A stretch of 64,000 bases of DNA, taken from the NCBI RefSeq assembly GCF_040412425.1, contig NC_089792.1:21331789-21395788 (forward strand), given 5' to 3'. A program made the position numbers and the translations under genes. This document shows, in pieces, positions 46,560 to 60,800 of the stretch. Below the pieces are notes generated by a model. It was not told where the DNA came from. It saw only the letters and a list, made by a program, of their open reading frames with translations, and did no database searches. The stretch is from Macrobrachium rosenbergii. Taxonomy: Eukaryota > Arthropoda > Malacostraca > Decapoda > Palaemonidae. Every line of letters starts with the position of its first letter. Positions within the stretch are counted from its first letter, which is position 1.

Positions 46560-47580
46560 ATATGTAGAATGCATATTTCCACATCCCGATCCATCCAGAT
46601 GCCAGGAAGTATCTTACAGGACAGTATTTCAGTTTTGGGCCCTTTGCTTTGGCCTTTCTATGGCCCCTCAGGTGTTCACTTGAGTCCTCGCTCCTCTCGC
46701 AAAATGGCTCCATCTAGTAGGGGTAAACGTCAATCTGTATCTGAAGTTCCAGTTGAGGTATCCGTTATAACTTTTTGCTTTTCCATTGCCCCCACCCAGA
46801 GCAACAAAGTCTACATATAAATGTCAGAGAACTGGGAAGGCAGCATTATCTAGGCCTTCAGTATTTTTCTAAACATGGTCTGCAACAAGACAGTACAGTC
46901 AACCTAGTGGTGGCTGTGAGGAAAGACATCAGAAGGGGAAGTCCCTTCAATACAGTACCATGGCCTGAGAAGTCCAACTGGGAATAGCCTACATGGACCC
47001 CAGAGCAACAAAGTCTACATATAAATCAGAGAACTGAAGGCAGTTTATCTAGGCCTTCAGTAAACAAGGCTGCCCTCACTCATTCGCTCTACCAGGCAGC
47101 AAGAGATCTACTCTTGCAGATTGATGAAAATTGAGTGACACTAGTCACCCGGTCCATCCAGGGGAAATTAAATTCCTTGGTGGACGAGCTGAGCCCTTGG
47201 AAGCAGGTCCTTCCCACCAAATGGACCCTGGATCCCCTGGTCCGTCTGGATCTTTGGAAATTATGGGGCAGACCAACATTAGACCTGTTTGCCACCTGTA
47301 GAAACCATCGACTTCCTCTCTTTTGCTCTCCAGCCCCGGATCCTGTTGCATGGGCAACAGATGCCATGTTGCAAGACTGGTCCAATCTGGATCTTTACGC
47401 CTTCCCACCTTTCATTATGGTCAGGGAGGTGGTAAACAAATTTCGAACTCATCACAGCATAACTATGACCCACATAGCCCCCATTTTGACCCCTGCTGGA
47501 GTGGTTCCCGGACCTTCTACAGTTATTGATGGATTTCCTAAGTCTTCTTCAAAAACTGCATTTACTCAAACAGCCCCACT
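46560..47580 (+). pseudogene. DIRS element A RT/RNase H remnant
   Basis: Fragments align in order with element B: a truncated RT block (FHI..HPD..., FGPFALAF-type segment, then NLYL ending at 46742 just before the catalytic Asp pair), an RNase H piece with INVRELGRQHYLGLQYF, and the C-terminal region QVLPTKWTLDP...DLFATCRNH...ATDAMLQDWSNLDLYAFPP (spread over 47.2-47.4 kb). The YxDD aspartates are deleted. An internal duplication repeats AGAGCAACAAAGTCTACATA at 46798 and 47003. Non-functional. Confidence 0.82.
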
Positions 47581-47589
47581 TCAGGAGAC

Positions 47590-48560
47590 CCCACAAAGGG
47601 CTGTCCACTCTTGTTCTGACAGGCTTCAGACTGTCTGCAAGCTTGTCAGAGCAAAAGGTTTTTCATTGGGAACTGCAGGCATAACTCTTCTAGCCTCGTC
47701 TACCAGGCTAACCAGGCAGTCTTCTGTCGATGGTGCATCAACCATTATGTCTCTTCTTCAGAGACATCCATAACTCAGACTGCTGATTTCCTCCTATATC
47801 TGAGGAGCTCTAGAAATTTGTCTTCTTCCACCATCAAGGGGTATCGAGCTATGATTAGCTCAGTTTTTTAACATGTGGGTCTGGATCTTTTGTCAAACTT
47901 AGATCTTAACGACCTCATAAAGTCCTTTGATATGGCCAAGCAGAGGAAGGATGATCTGGTCTCTTGGAACCTGGACATAGTACTAAAGTGGCTAACAGGT
48001 CCTACCTTTGAACCCCTTCGTTCTGCTTCTCTGAGGAATCTCACTTGTAAGACACTATTCTTCATTGTTTTAGTTACTCCTAAATGTATGTATTTGTGAG
48101 ATTCAAGCCATCGATAAAAGGGTAGGTTTTTCCTGAGGAGATGCAGGTTGCTCCTTTACCCTAGGTTTTTAGCCCTAGAATGAGGACCTGTTTAAGCCCT
48201 GGCCTCGTTCTTTTACCATTAAGAATTTAATGGACTCCTTGGCTCCAAGGAAGAAGAGAGAATACTTTGTCCTGTTAGAGCTGTGAGGTATTACCTGAGC
48301 AGGACTGAAAAGATCAGAGGTCCTTCCAGTAACCTCTGGTGTTCAGTTAAGAACCCGTCGTGTCCTCTTACTAAGAATGCATTGTTGTTCTTCCTGAGGG
48401 ACTTAATTTCTGAGGCACACTCGTGTTCAAGAGGACATTTTGCCTGCTTTTAAAGTGAAAGCTCATGATGTCAGGGTAGTAGCTACCTCTTTAGCTTTCA
48501 GGCACAATACTGTATGTCCCTTTCTTCCATTCTCCATTCGACCTACTGGAAGTGCAAGGC
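47590..48560 (+). pseudogene. DIRS element A tyrosine recombinase, broken
   Basis: Starts with the SDRLQTVCKLVRAKGFS segment shared with element B and contains NLDIVLKWLTGPTFEPL. Near the C-terminus a KAHDVR motif supplies the recombinase His (codon 48464) and second Arg (48473). A likely catalytic Tyr occurs in an HYLKEVE context just before 48.6 kb. Several stops and frameshifts break it. Tyrosine recombinases of DIRS elements integrate a circular DNA intermediate without target duplication, in place of a DDE integrase. Confidence 0.8.
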
Positions 48561-49105
48561 TATTTTTGCATAACACTATTTAAAGGAGGTGGAAACTGCG
48601 TTTGATAATTGCTGTACCTTGGGGCCATTATCAGTGGATGGCATGGTATTGGGGGAGGATTCATAGAAAGCACTCTTTCTCCTACTATCCCTTCACCTTG
48701 GTGTAGGGTTTTGAGTTGTTGGGGAGCCTCGGGGTACAGCGTACCTGGACTACCCACCAGTCTTAGTGGATGGGTTGTGGTGTTTTCAGAGTAGGTGACA
48801 GGTGTTGTCTGGTTGTTTTTAATTTAGTACTGCTCCCAGAGCAGGGGCACTTTTATATGCTTTGCTAGCCATCAGGCCTATCCTCTGCTGCAAAGCTTCT
48901 ACTGAAGTAGAGGCGACTCATGGCTCAACCACCATGCCACTACAGTTTAAGATGAGCACCAACCAGAGGCAGTATTCACCTGCAGTAGCTCTCTTACCAG
49001 GTAAGGAAACAAACATGGTATCAGTGCTGGCCAAATTTTCTATTTCAAAGTCATTACCATGCTTTAATGAGTAGAATATGTCCATGTATCCCACCTCCAT
49101 TCACA

Positions 49106-49206
49106 ATGTGGGATTCAGCAATGTAATTACTTGGTAAGTTATTTATATGAAAATTATATTTTCATAATAAAATTAAAGTTTTATATATACTTACCAAGTA
49201 ATTACA
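49106..49206. repeat. DIRS element A internal complementary region
   Basis: It contains GTAATTACTTGGTAAGTTA (reverse complement of the left outer edge) followed by TTATATATACTTACCAAGTA (reverse complement of the right outer edge), as in DIRS elements where this region bridges the two ends during circle formation. Confidence 0.88.
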
Positions 49207-49234
49207 GAATCAGAGCCCACCCTCCTCCCCTCTT

Positions 49235-49425
49235 ATGGACACAAGGGCACAAAACACAATTGAACTAACCGGCCGGTTGTTTCCCTGAGTGCTCTGATAG
49301 TGGGTGGAGCCTGTCACCTACACAAAAAACAATAAAAGCACTACCGCCAATTAAAAAAAAAAAAGGCTGCCACACAAGTAGAAACCTTGGCTACGTAATT
49401 ACTTGGTAAGTATATATGAAACTTA
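49235..49425. repeat. DIRS element A right inverted terminal repeat
   Basis: Reverse complement of the left repeat, ending GTAATTACTTGGTAAGTATA. It includes a short poly-A that mirrors the left poly-T. Confidence 0.9.
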
Positions 49426-54357
<4,932 letters not shown>

Positions 54358-54358
54358 A

Positions 54359-54525
54359 GTTTTATATAAGTAACTTGCCAAATAATTACCTAGCTATGGT
54401 TTCTACTTTACATGGCAGCTCAAAATTCAAAATTCGCGGTAGCGCTCATTTGTTTGAGTGTAGGTATACTGCCCTGCCCACTTTCGGGAAAGAATAGGTA
54501 GAACATAGCTAAAGAGCTCAATTCA
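54359..54525. repeat. DIRS element B left inverted terminal repeat
   Basis: Starts GTTTTATATAAGTAACTTGCC. Matches the reverse complement of 60632-60800 through CAGCTCAAAATTC, GGTAGCGCTC, ACTGCCCTGCCCACTTTCGGG and AGCTAAAGAGCTCAATT. The two arms have diverged by point changes and a small indel near GGTATAC. Confidence 0.93.
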
Positions 54526-54707
54526 TTTCTGTCAACTAATGACTGAACACCAGTTATTAGCAGTTCTTGATTCGATTTCACCGGATGGTCGGAGATCGTC
54601 TTTTGATGAAGTACTCTTTGCTTTTGGTAGCTGAGCAATATAGCTTAGCTAGAATTCTGGATTATATCTTTGATTGTGACTTGCCTGATTGGACTTTTGA
54701 CCTATTT

Positions 54708-56570
54708 ATGTCTGACTCTAGTTTGTCTAGCATTAGGTATTGCAGGAAAGGCTGCAAAACTAGACTCACTTCTGCAAAATATGACTCGCATACCATATGT
54801 AGTTCTTGTGGGGAGAAAATTTGCTCTCTTGAGCTTAATTGTGAAGAATGTAAGGACTGGGATAAGGGGGAGTGGAAGACTTTACAGACATACTTAGACA
54901 AATTACAGCATGACCAACTGAGAAAAGCTACAGCTAGGGCTGAAGCTAAGGCTTCCTCTAGTACAGGTCATTCTCCAGGACTTGATATTGATGTTCTGCC
55001 TGTCCCTTCAACACCTGTGACAGCTTTTTCTCCCATTTCCAGTCCTCCAGTTTCTCCTGTCACTCCATTACCTAGCCCTCATTCTGCTGAACCCAATGCC
55101 ATTGCCAGCTTATAAGCACGGGCAGATAAAAAATTTAATTTACTTGTGAATACTGTTTCCCTGATTGGGAATTCTGTGAAGGTCCTGATTGACAAATTTA
55201 ATAGTGTAGCGTCAAGTGCAGTGTCAGCGGAGGGGGCGGCAGTTCGTCCCACCGATGCTCCTAGACCAAGGTCCCTGCTAAACTCCCTTGCTCACCTGGG
55301 AAGAAGCAAACTGACAGTCCAAGGGAGGTTGGTGGGGTTTGCCCACAAGCAGCCATCGCCTCATCTGAGCCTGCTGTCCACCAATCCCAGGCTGCGGAAG
55401 AACTCCATTGGAAAGGCGCTCAAATGGACACATGCCGTATCATCAAGTGATTCGGACCCTCCTGCATCCAAGAAGTGCAGTGGCCGTTTTGTGAAAGTTT
55501 CTAGGCCATTGAAAAGATCGAGCACTTCCTTGGAAACAGATTCACCCCTGTCTCGTAAGCGAGCTGTAGAGAGGGAATGTAGCCCTCTCCCTTCTTGTAG
55601 TTTTTGTGAGTCGCCAGCGAGAGATTCTCGCTCCCATTCAGTTGTGAAAGTGCGTTCCGACCCCAAAAGAGTGTGTGCCAGTACAGCTCATCGGTGCAAA
55701 GCGTCTGAGTGCTCAGTGCATGATAGTGTTGTGTGTAAGCGCTAACTTGAAGATCGTTCAGAGTCCGAGCTATCATCTCTAGAGCACCCAGTGTCCGAGC
55801 GCCCATCATATGAGTGCACTTTGTCTGAACACCCATTGCATGAGCATTCAGTATCCTCCTTTCCAGTTTGTGGGCGCCCTGATTCTGAATTGGAACAACC
55901 CATATATGACCACTTGGTGTTTGAACATTGAATCGCAGAGCACCCATCCTTGGGGCGCCAAGTGTCCGCGAAGAATGCAGCCACTTCGAAGGAGTCAGTG
56001 TCTGTTCCGACAGCGAGTGGGCACCCAACATCTGTGCGTCCAGTCTCTGTGGGCGCTTCTCTCGAAGTCCACCCTACTTCTAGCATCTACGTGACCCCAC
56101 AAGGAGAGATTTCAGCACCTGATTCTTCAGGTGAATTTCTGTCTGTTGCTCAAGATCCTTCGTTGATGCCGCTTCAACTCTGGCTTGATAAAGTTCTGAG
56201 CCTTCTTCAAAAGCCAGCTCCGGTAGTGCAAGAGACCATGGATCCCCCAGGATCACCCACTTCCTCCGTCGTCTCGAAGAAAGCATTCGCCCACATGGAC
56301 ACCTGGTTAGCGGAAAAGAGAGATGTCGGAAAAGTGGTGTTCTGTTAGCCTCCCTTTCGATTGATAAGGCAGAAGTATTTGTCTTATGCAACTGGAGAAG
56401 CTCTGTCCTTGGGAGTTTCTGCCTCCTCTCAAGGGGACTTCTCCAGTATCATAGATGCTTCTCGTCATTCTGCTTTCTCATTGGCCAGAATTCTCTTCCC
56501 CTCCTTGAAATTAAAGCCTTCGAGGTTTTCAGTTTTCTGGATTGGACAGTGGGAGCTCTAGCCAAGAAAA
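54708..56570 (+). pseudogene. DIRS element B Gag-like ORF with in-frame stops
   Basis: One reading frame from ATG 54708 to about 56561 is interrupted by stops at 55113, 55743, 55929 and 56346 but not shifted. The first 60 residues hold a Cys-rich cluster (CRKGCKTR, ICSSCGEKIC, NCEECKDW), then a basic charged helix and Pro/Ser-rich low-complexity sequence, then an acidic/Ser-rich middle. The C-terminal continuation (DWLGVLVCANRAVRDGALEL to about 56.78 kb) lies in another frame. In DIRS elements this first ORF is the putative nucleocapsid-like protein. Loss by a few point stops suggests an insertion of moderate age. Confidence 0.8.
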
Positions 56571-56579
56571 TATAAGACT

Positions 56580-56951
56580 GTATGTCTGTTCATGAGAGCT
56601 TCGCATTGGACTGGCTGGGAGTGCTGGTGTGCGCTAATAGGGCCGTAAGAGATGGGGCACTAGAGCTGGCAACCATCTTCACAACAGGAGTCCTTAAAAA
56701 ACGAGATTTGTGGTGCTTGCTCACGGCAAAGGGAGTCACCCCATCACAACATTCTTTGCTTCTTTTTGCCCCCGGACAAGAATAGTCTGTTCCCGCAGGA
56801 CACCCTGGAATGGGCTTCAGTAGAGCTACAAAAGAAACCAATGCAGGACCTCCTTGCTCAATCCACCAAAAGGACTAAGTTCCTTGCACGAGCCACTGCT
56901 TCTACCACAGCTACTAGAACATCGTTGCCTTTGCAGCAACAGCCCTTTTGA
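56580..56951 (+). pseudogene. DIRS element B Gag-like C-terminal segment, frameshifted
   Basis: Contains DWLGVLVCANRAVRDGALEL and KKRDLWCLLTAKGVTPSQ, and after another shift WASVELQKKPMQDLL. These read as the end of the first ORF, displaced from the main gag frame by an indel near 56.57 kb. The overlap with the start of the RT frame is usual for the compact ORFs of DIRS elements. Confidence 0.65.
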
Positions 56952-56994
56952 AGTTCTAGAGGTCGTTTCCAGTCCTGACCTAGAGCCAACCTCC

Positions 56995-57830
56995 AAACTT
57001 CCAGACCAGCCAAGAAACCTGTTAACAAGCCAGCACTTCAAAAGTGAGTCGTCCGTCCTCCGTGTTCCAGTGGGAGCAAGACTTTCCCATTTCTGGACAG
57101 AATGGGAAAACAAGAATGTGGAGTCATGGCTGCTGAAGGTATTGAAAGAGGGCTATGCAATCCCTTTCAGGGAGAAACCTCCCTTAGTAACCTCTCCCAT
57201 CAGCTTAACAGCCCACTCGGTAGACTCAGAGAGGTTTTTGGCCCTATCTCAGAAAGTGTCAGCCCTACTAGAAAAGAAAGTCATGGAAGTAGTTGAGGAT
57301 GTAAACACGGAGGTGTTTTTAAACCGCCTCTTCATGGCTCCCAAGTCATCAGGAGGATGGAGACCTGTCCTGGACGTCAGTGCCCTGAACCTCTTCATTC
57401 AAACAACAAAGTTCAAAATGGAGACAAGTCCATCGGTATTGTCGGCCATCCATCAGGGAGACTGGATGGTTACGATCAACATGAAAGGTGCTTACTTCTA
57501 TGTCCCAGTTCACCCAGATTCCAGGAAGTATCTGAGATTCATGGTCCAGGACAGAGTCTTCCAGTTCGGGCACTTTGCTTCGGACTCTCCACAACCCCTC
57601 AAGTTTTTACCCAGGTACTCGCTCCCCTAATGAAATGGCTACATCTCATGATCTCATGGGGATAAACATCTCTCTGTACCTGGACGATTGGCTCCTATGC
57701 TTCCCCTCGAGATCTCAGTGCACGGAGGACCTGCAGAAAACTTCGTCTCACTCAAGATTTAGGCCTTTTAATAAACTTCAAGAAGTCGCAGCTAGTCCCA
57801 ACTCAGTCTGTTCTATATTTGGGGATAGTG
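56995..57830 (+). pseudogene. DIRS element B reverse transcriptase, catalytic Asp lost
   Basis: RT fingers/palm motifs are clear: RLFMAPKSSGGWRPVLDVSALN, then WMVTINMKGAYFYVPVHPD, RKYLRFMV, and in another frame SLYLDDWLL. The first catalytic Asp (usually in an S/T-x-D-x-K-D/G-A-Y context) is Asn, codon AAC at 57478. The YxDD pair at about 57.68 kb is intact but lies beyond a frameshift near 57.6 kb. RT makes the element's cDNA from RNA; this copy cannot. Related to Ty3-type RTs, as is known for the DIRS order. Confidence 0.88.
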
Positions 57831-57936
57831 ATAGACTCTGAGTTTTCGGGCTTTTCCATCTCAACAAAGGATCCTAAATTGTCGCAGAAAAGTCCAAGAC
57901 TTCATAACTCGCCCCTCCTGCCCAGCCAACGCATGG

Positions 57937-58958
57937 ATGAATCTTCTGGGAACCCTCTCTTCCGTAGAGAAGTTTGTTCCATTAGGCAGGCCACAGGCTA
58001 CACACAAGAGTACTGCAATTTTACCTCAAGGCCAATTAGCAAAGGAAGTTGTTCCCGGATTCGTTCGTCTTCAACATCACTCCCCAGATAAAGAGGACCT
58101 TTGGTGGTGGCTGGCAAAAAACAGATTTGCAACTGGAAGGTCTCTGGCTCCAATAAACCCCGACCTAATGTCATACTCAAACGCTTCGGATCAGGGTTGG
58201 GGAGCCCTTCTCAACGATATGGAGGTTTCAGGAAGATGGTCTCCTACGGAAAGAAACCTCTGCATCAATGTAAAAGAATTAAAAGCAATTCATCTTGCAC
58301 TTCAGCATTTTGCAACACAAACCTTCAACAAGACAGTAGCTGTTCATTCGGACAGCATGACCCCCCAGGCTTTATCAAGAATCAAGGAGGGACTCATTCT
58401 TTTACACTCTACAAAGTGACAAAGGATTTTTTTCTGTGGGCAAGGAGCAATGAGATCCAATTAGTGACCCGCTTCATTCAGGGGAGGATGAACGTCCTTG
58501 CAGACTAATTGAGTTGTGGCAAACAGGTTCTACCAACAGAGTGGACACTCAATCCACAGGTGTGCACCAACCAGTGGAAGCTGTGCGGAAAGGCGTTGGT
58601 AGACCTGTTTGTGACGTCAAGGAACCATTGTCTTCCGTTTTATTGTTCCCTGGCTCCGGATCCACAAGCATGGGCGACTGATGCCATGCTGCAGGACTGG
58701 TCTGACCTCGACCTTTACGCCTACCCTCCCTTCAACATGACGAGGGATGTGTTGAAAAAGTTCAGCGCGCACAACAACGTGTCGATGACCTTAGTCGCTC
58801 CCTTTTGGCCACACAAGGAGTGGTTCCCCGATCTACTACGCCTTTTGACGGACTTCCCAAGGCTACTTCCTCAGGAGAAAAATCTTCTCAAACAGCTGCA
58901 CTTTCTCCGATTCCATCAAGGGTTATCCACTCCCGCTCTGACAGGCTTCAGACTGTGA
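57937..58958 (+). pseudogene. DIRS element B RNase H and following domain
   Basis: RNase H-like motifs: SYSNASDQGWGALL (first catalytic Asp replaced by Asn, codon AAC at 58180), INVKELKAIHLALQHF with the Glu, and VHSDSMT with a later Asp. A TAA at 58506 interrupts the ALAD..S segment that normally continues. The next frame keeps QVLPTEWTLNP, DLFVTSRNHCLPFY, ATDAMLQDWSDLDLYAYPP and VAPFWPHKEWFPDLL, a block typical of DIRS-type polyproteins between RNase H and the recombinase. Confidence 0.86.
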
Positions 58959-59930
58959 GGGAGCTTGCCAGAGCGAAAGGATTTTCAAGGAAGGCTGCAG
59001 AGGCTATTGCTAAGTGTAGGCGACAGTCTTCTACTGCAGTCTACCAAGCCAAGTGGGCAGTTTTTTGGAAGTGGTGCCGGGAGTGAAATATCTCCTCTTC
59101 TCAAATGTATGTAGCCCAAATTGCAGATTTTCTATTACATCTTGGAACCTCGAAAGGACTTAAAACATCTACCATCAAGGGTTACAGAGCTATGTTGAGT
59201 TCAGTAATTAAACATAGAGGAGTAGACCTGCAAACCAAGACATCAGCGATTTAATAAAACATTTTAATACTAGTAATCAAGCAAAACCCTCGGGAGTCGC
59301 TTGGAATGTGGATATGGTCCTTAAATGGCTGCCAGGACCGCCATTTGAGCCTTTGGAATCATGATCACTTCGGAATCTGATGAAGAAGACCTTATTCTTG
59401 ATGGCACTAGCTACAGCCAAGAGAGCTAGTGAGCTTCAGCCATCAATAAAAGAGTAGGTTTCTCACAAGGCAGTGCTGTATACTCACTGATTTTGGATTT
59501 TTTGGCCAAGAATGAGGACCTGACTAACCCTTGGTCTCTCTTTTTCAATCAAGAGCCTGTCCGAAGCACTCCGTCCATCTGATCAAGAGAAAGTCCTGTC
59601 CTGTAAGAGCCTTGAGATTATACCTTGACAGAACCAAAAGCCTTAGAGGTTCAGCCTTGCATCTTTGGTGTTCTGTGAAAGACCCCAGCTGTCCTTTATC
59701 CAAGAATGCATTATCATTCATTTTAAGATCTGTGATTTCGGAAGCACATTCGGCAGTTCAAGATGATTTACTGCCCCTATGTAAAGTAAAGGCTCATGAA
59801 ATAAGAGCCATGGCGACATCTTTGGCTTTCAAACGTAATCTGTCTCTCTCTTCAATTTTACAAGCAACATTTTGAAGATGCAAGTGAGTGTTTGCCATGT
59901 TTTACTTACAGGATATTGAAACAGTGTATG
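58860..59930 (+). pseudogene. DIRS element B tyrosine recombinase
   Basis: Begins around SDRLQTVRELARAKGFS and continues through AVFWKWCRE, IADFLLHLGTSKGLKTSTIKG and VDMVLKWLPGPPFEPL in several frames. All four hallmark residues remain: Arg in ALATAKRASEL (codon 59422), His and Arg in KAHEIRAMA (59795 and 59804), and a Tyr in MFYLQDIE (59903). A TGA at 59873, in place of a Trp codon, and several frameshifts disable it. The enzyme family joins circular cDNA to target DNA; it defines DIRS-type rather than LTR elements. Confidence 0.88.
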
Positions 59931-60497
59931 AAAAATGCAGTACTTTAGGTCCGTTCTTCGCAGCTGGCATGGTATTGGGGGATGAACGATAGGAGGAACG
60001 CCTTCTTTTCCTCTATCCACTCTCCTTAAGTAAGGATAGTTGCACTTCTTGGGAAGTATGGTGATCACTGAGTCGTGAGTGTCACCAATCTGTATTTTAT
60101 GGTTTTGGTTAAAATTTCATGGTGGTGTAGGTTAATTTTATCTGGTCTTTGTTGTTCTGTTGTACTGCGCCCAGGGCAAGGGCATATCCTTATATTATTT
60201 ATGTGACCCTTTTGGATTGTAAGCTTTGGCAACCTGTGATTAACTTCTTACGTTGCAAAGCACCCACTGAAGTAGAGGTGACCCTTGGCTCTACCACCAC
60301 ACAGCTACAGGTCGAGAGGAGCTACGACCAGAGGCAGTACCTGTCTGCCATTGCTCCCTCACCAGGTAAGGTTACAACAAGCATTTCAAGATGCTAGCTA
60401 ACTTTCTATTCCAAATTCTTCTCCATTTCAGAGTTGTTTTGTGGTAGTATATGTCCATTCATCCCACCTCCAATCAATGTGGGATTCAGCTATGTAC

Positions 60498-60585
60498 AGT
60501 AATTATTTGGTAAGTTACTTATATAAAAATGACATTTTTATTAATAAAATAAAGTTTTATATATACTTACCAAATAATTACATGA
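60498..60585. repeat. DIRS element B internal complementary region
   Basis: GTAATTATTTGGTAAGTTACTT is the reverse complement of the left edge (54362-54388). TTTTATATATACTTACCAAA followed by TAATTACA complements the right edge. This juxtaposition of both edges is the DIRS signature. Confidence 0.92.
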
Positions 60586-60631
60586 TCGGAGCCCTCCCTC
60601 CTCCCCTCTCATGCATGTAGAGCATAAACAA

Positions 60632-60800
60632 ATTGAGCTCTTTAGCTACATTGTACCTATTCTTCCCCGAAAGTGGGCAGGGCAGTATAGTGTATACCTA
60701 CACCCAAAACAAAAGAGCGCTACCGCCAATTTCGAATTTTGAGCTGCCGCATAAAGTAGAAACTATAGCTATGTAATTATTTGTTAAGTTTATATAAAAC
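60632..60800. repeat. DIRS element B right inverted terminal repeat
   Basis: Reverse complement of the left repeat, ending GTAATTATTTGTTAAGTTTA then TATAAAAC. Confidence 0.92.

Larger units (their letters stand above)
45731..49425 (+). mobile_element. DIRS-like retrotransposon A, internally deleted
   Basis: A 3.7 kb element with inverted terminal repeats (left about 45731-45922, right about 49235-49425) and an internal complementary region near 49.11-49.20 kb. It carries remnants, in order, of a Gag-like ORF, reverse transcriptase, RNase H and a tyrosine recombinase, the gene order of DIRS-type elements. Compared with element B at 54.4 kb it lacks about 2.3 kb between gag and the RT block and about 0.5 kb between the YL of the YxDD motif and mid RNase H. 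Those two losses explain nearly all the size difference. Ends differ from B in sequence (CAAGTAATTAC versus AAATAATTAC), so it is a related subfamily, not a direct copy. Confidence 0.88.
54358..60800 (+). mobile_element. DIRS-like retrotransposon B, near full length
   Basis: A 6.4 kb element with all cis structures of a DIRS-type retrotransposon: inverted terminal repeats (about 54359-54525 and 60632-60800), and an internal complementary region near 60.50-60.58 kb that pairs with both outer edges. Gene remnants are in order gag-like, RT, RNase H, tyrosine recombinase. No LTRs or target-site duplication are seen, as expected for this order. All ORFs carry stops or frameshifts, and two catalytic aspartates have become asparagine, so the copy is dead though its ends look intact. 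Same orientation as the host gene and as element A. Confidence 0.93.

Noticed and set aside
46368..47473. Minus-strand ORFs in DIRS element A (and similar ones in element B at 54.4-58.2 kb)
   Set aside because: They are antisense shadows of the + strand gag, RT and recombinase remnants.
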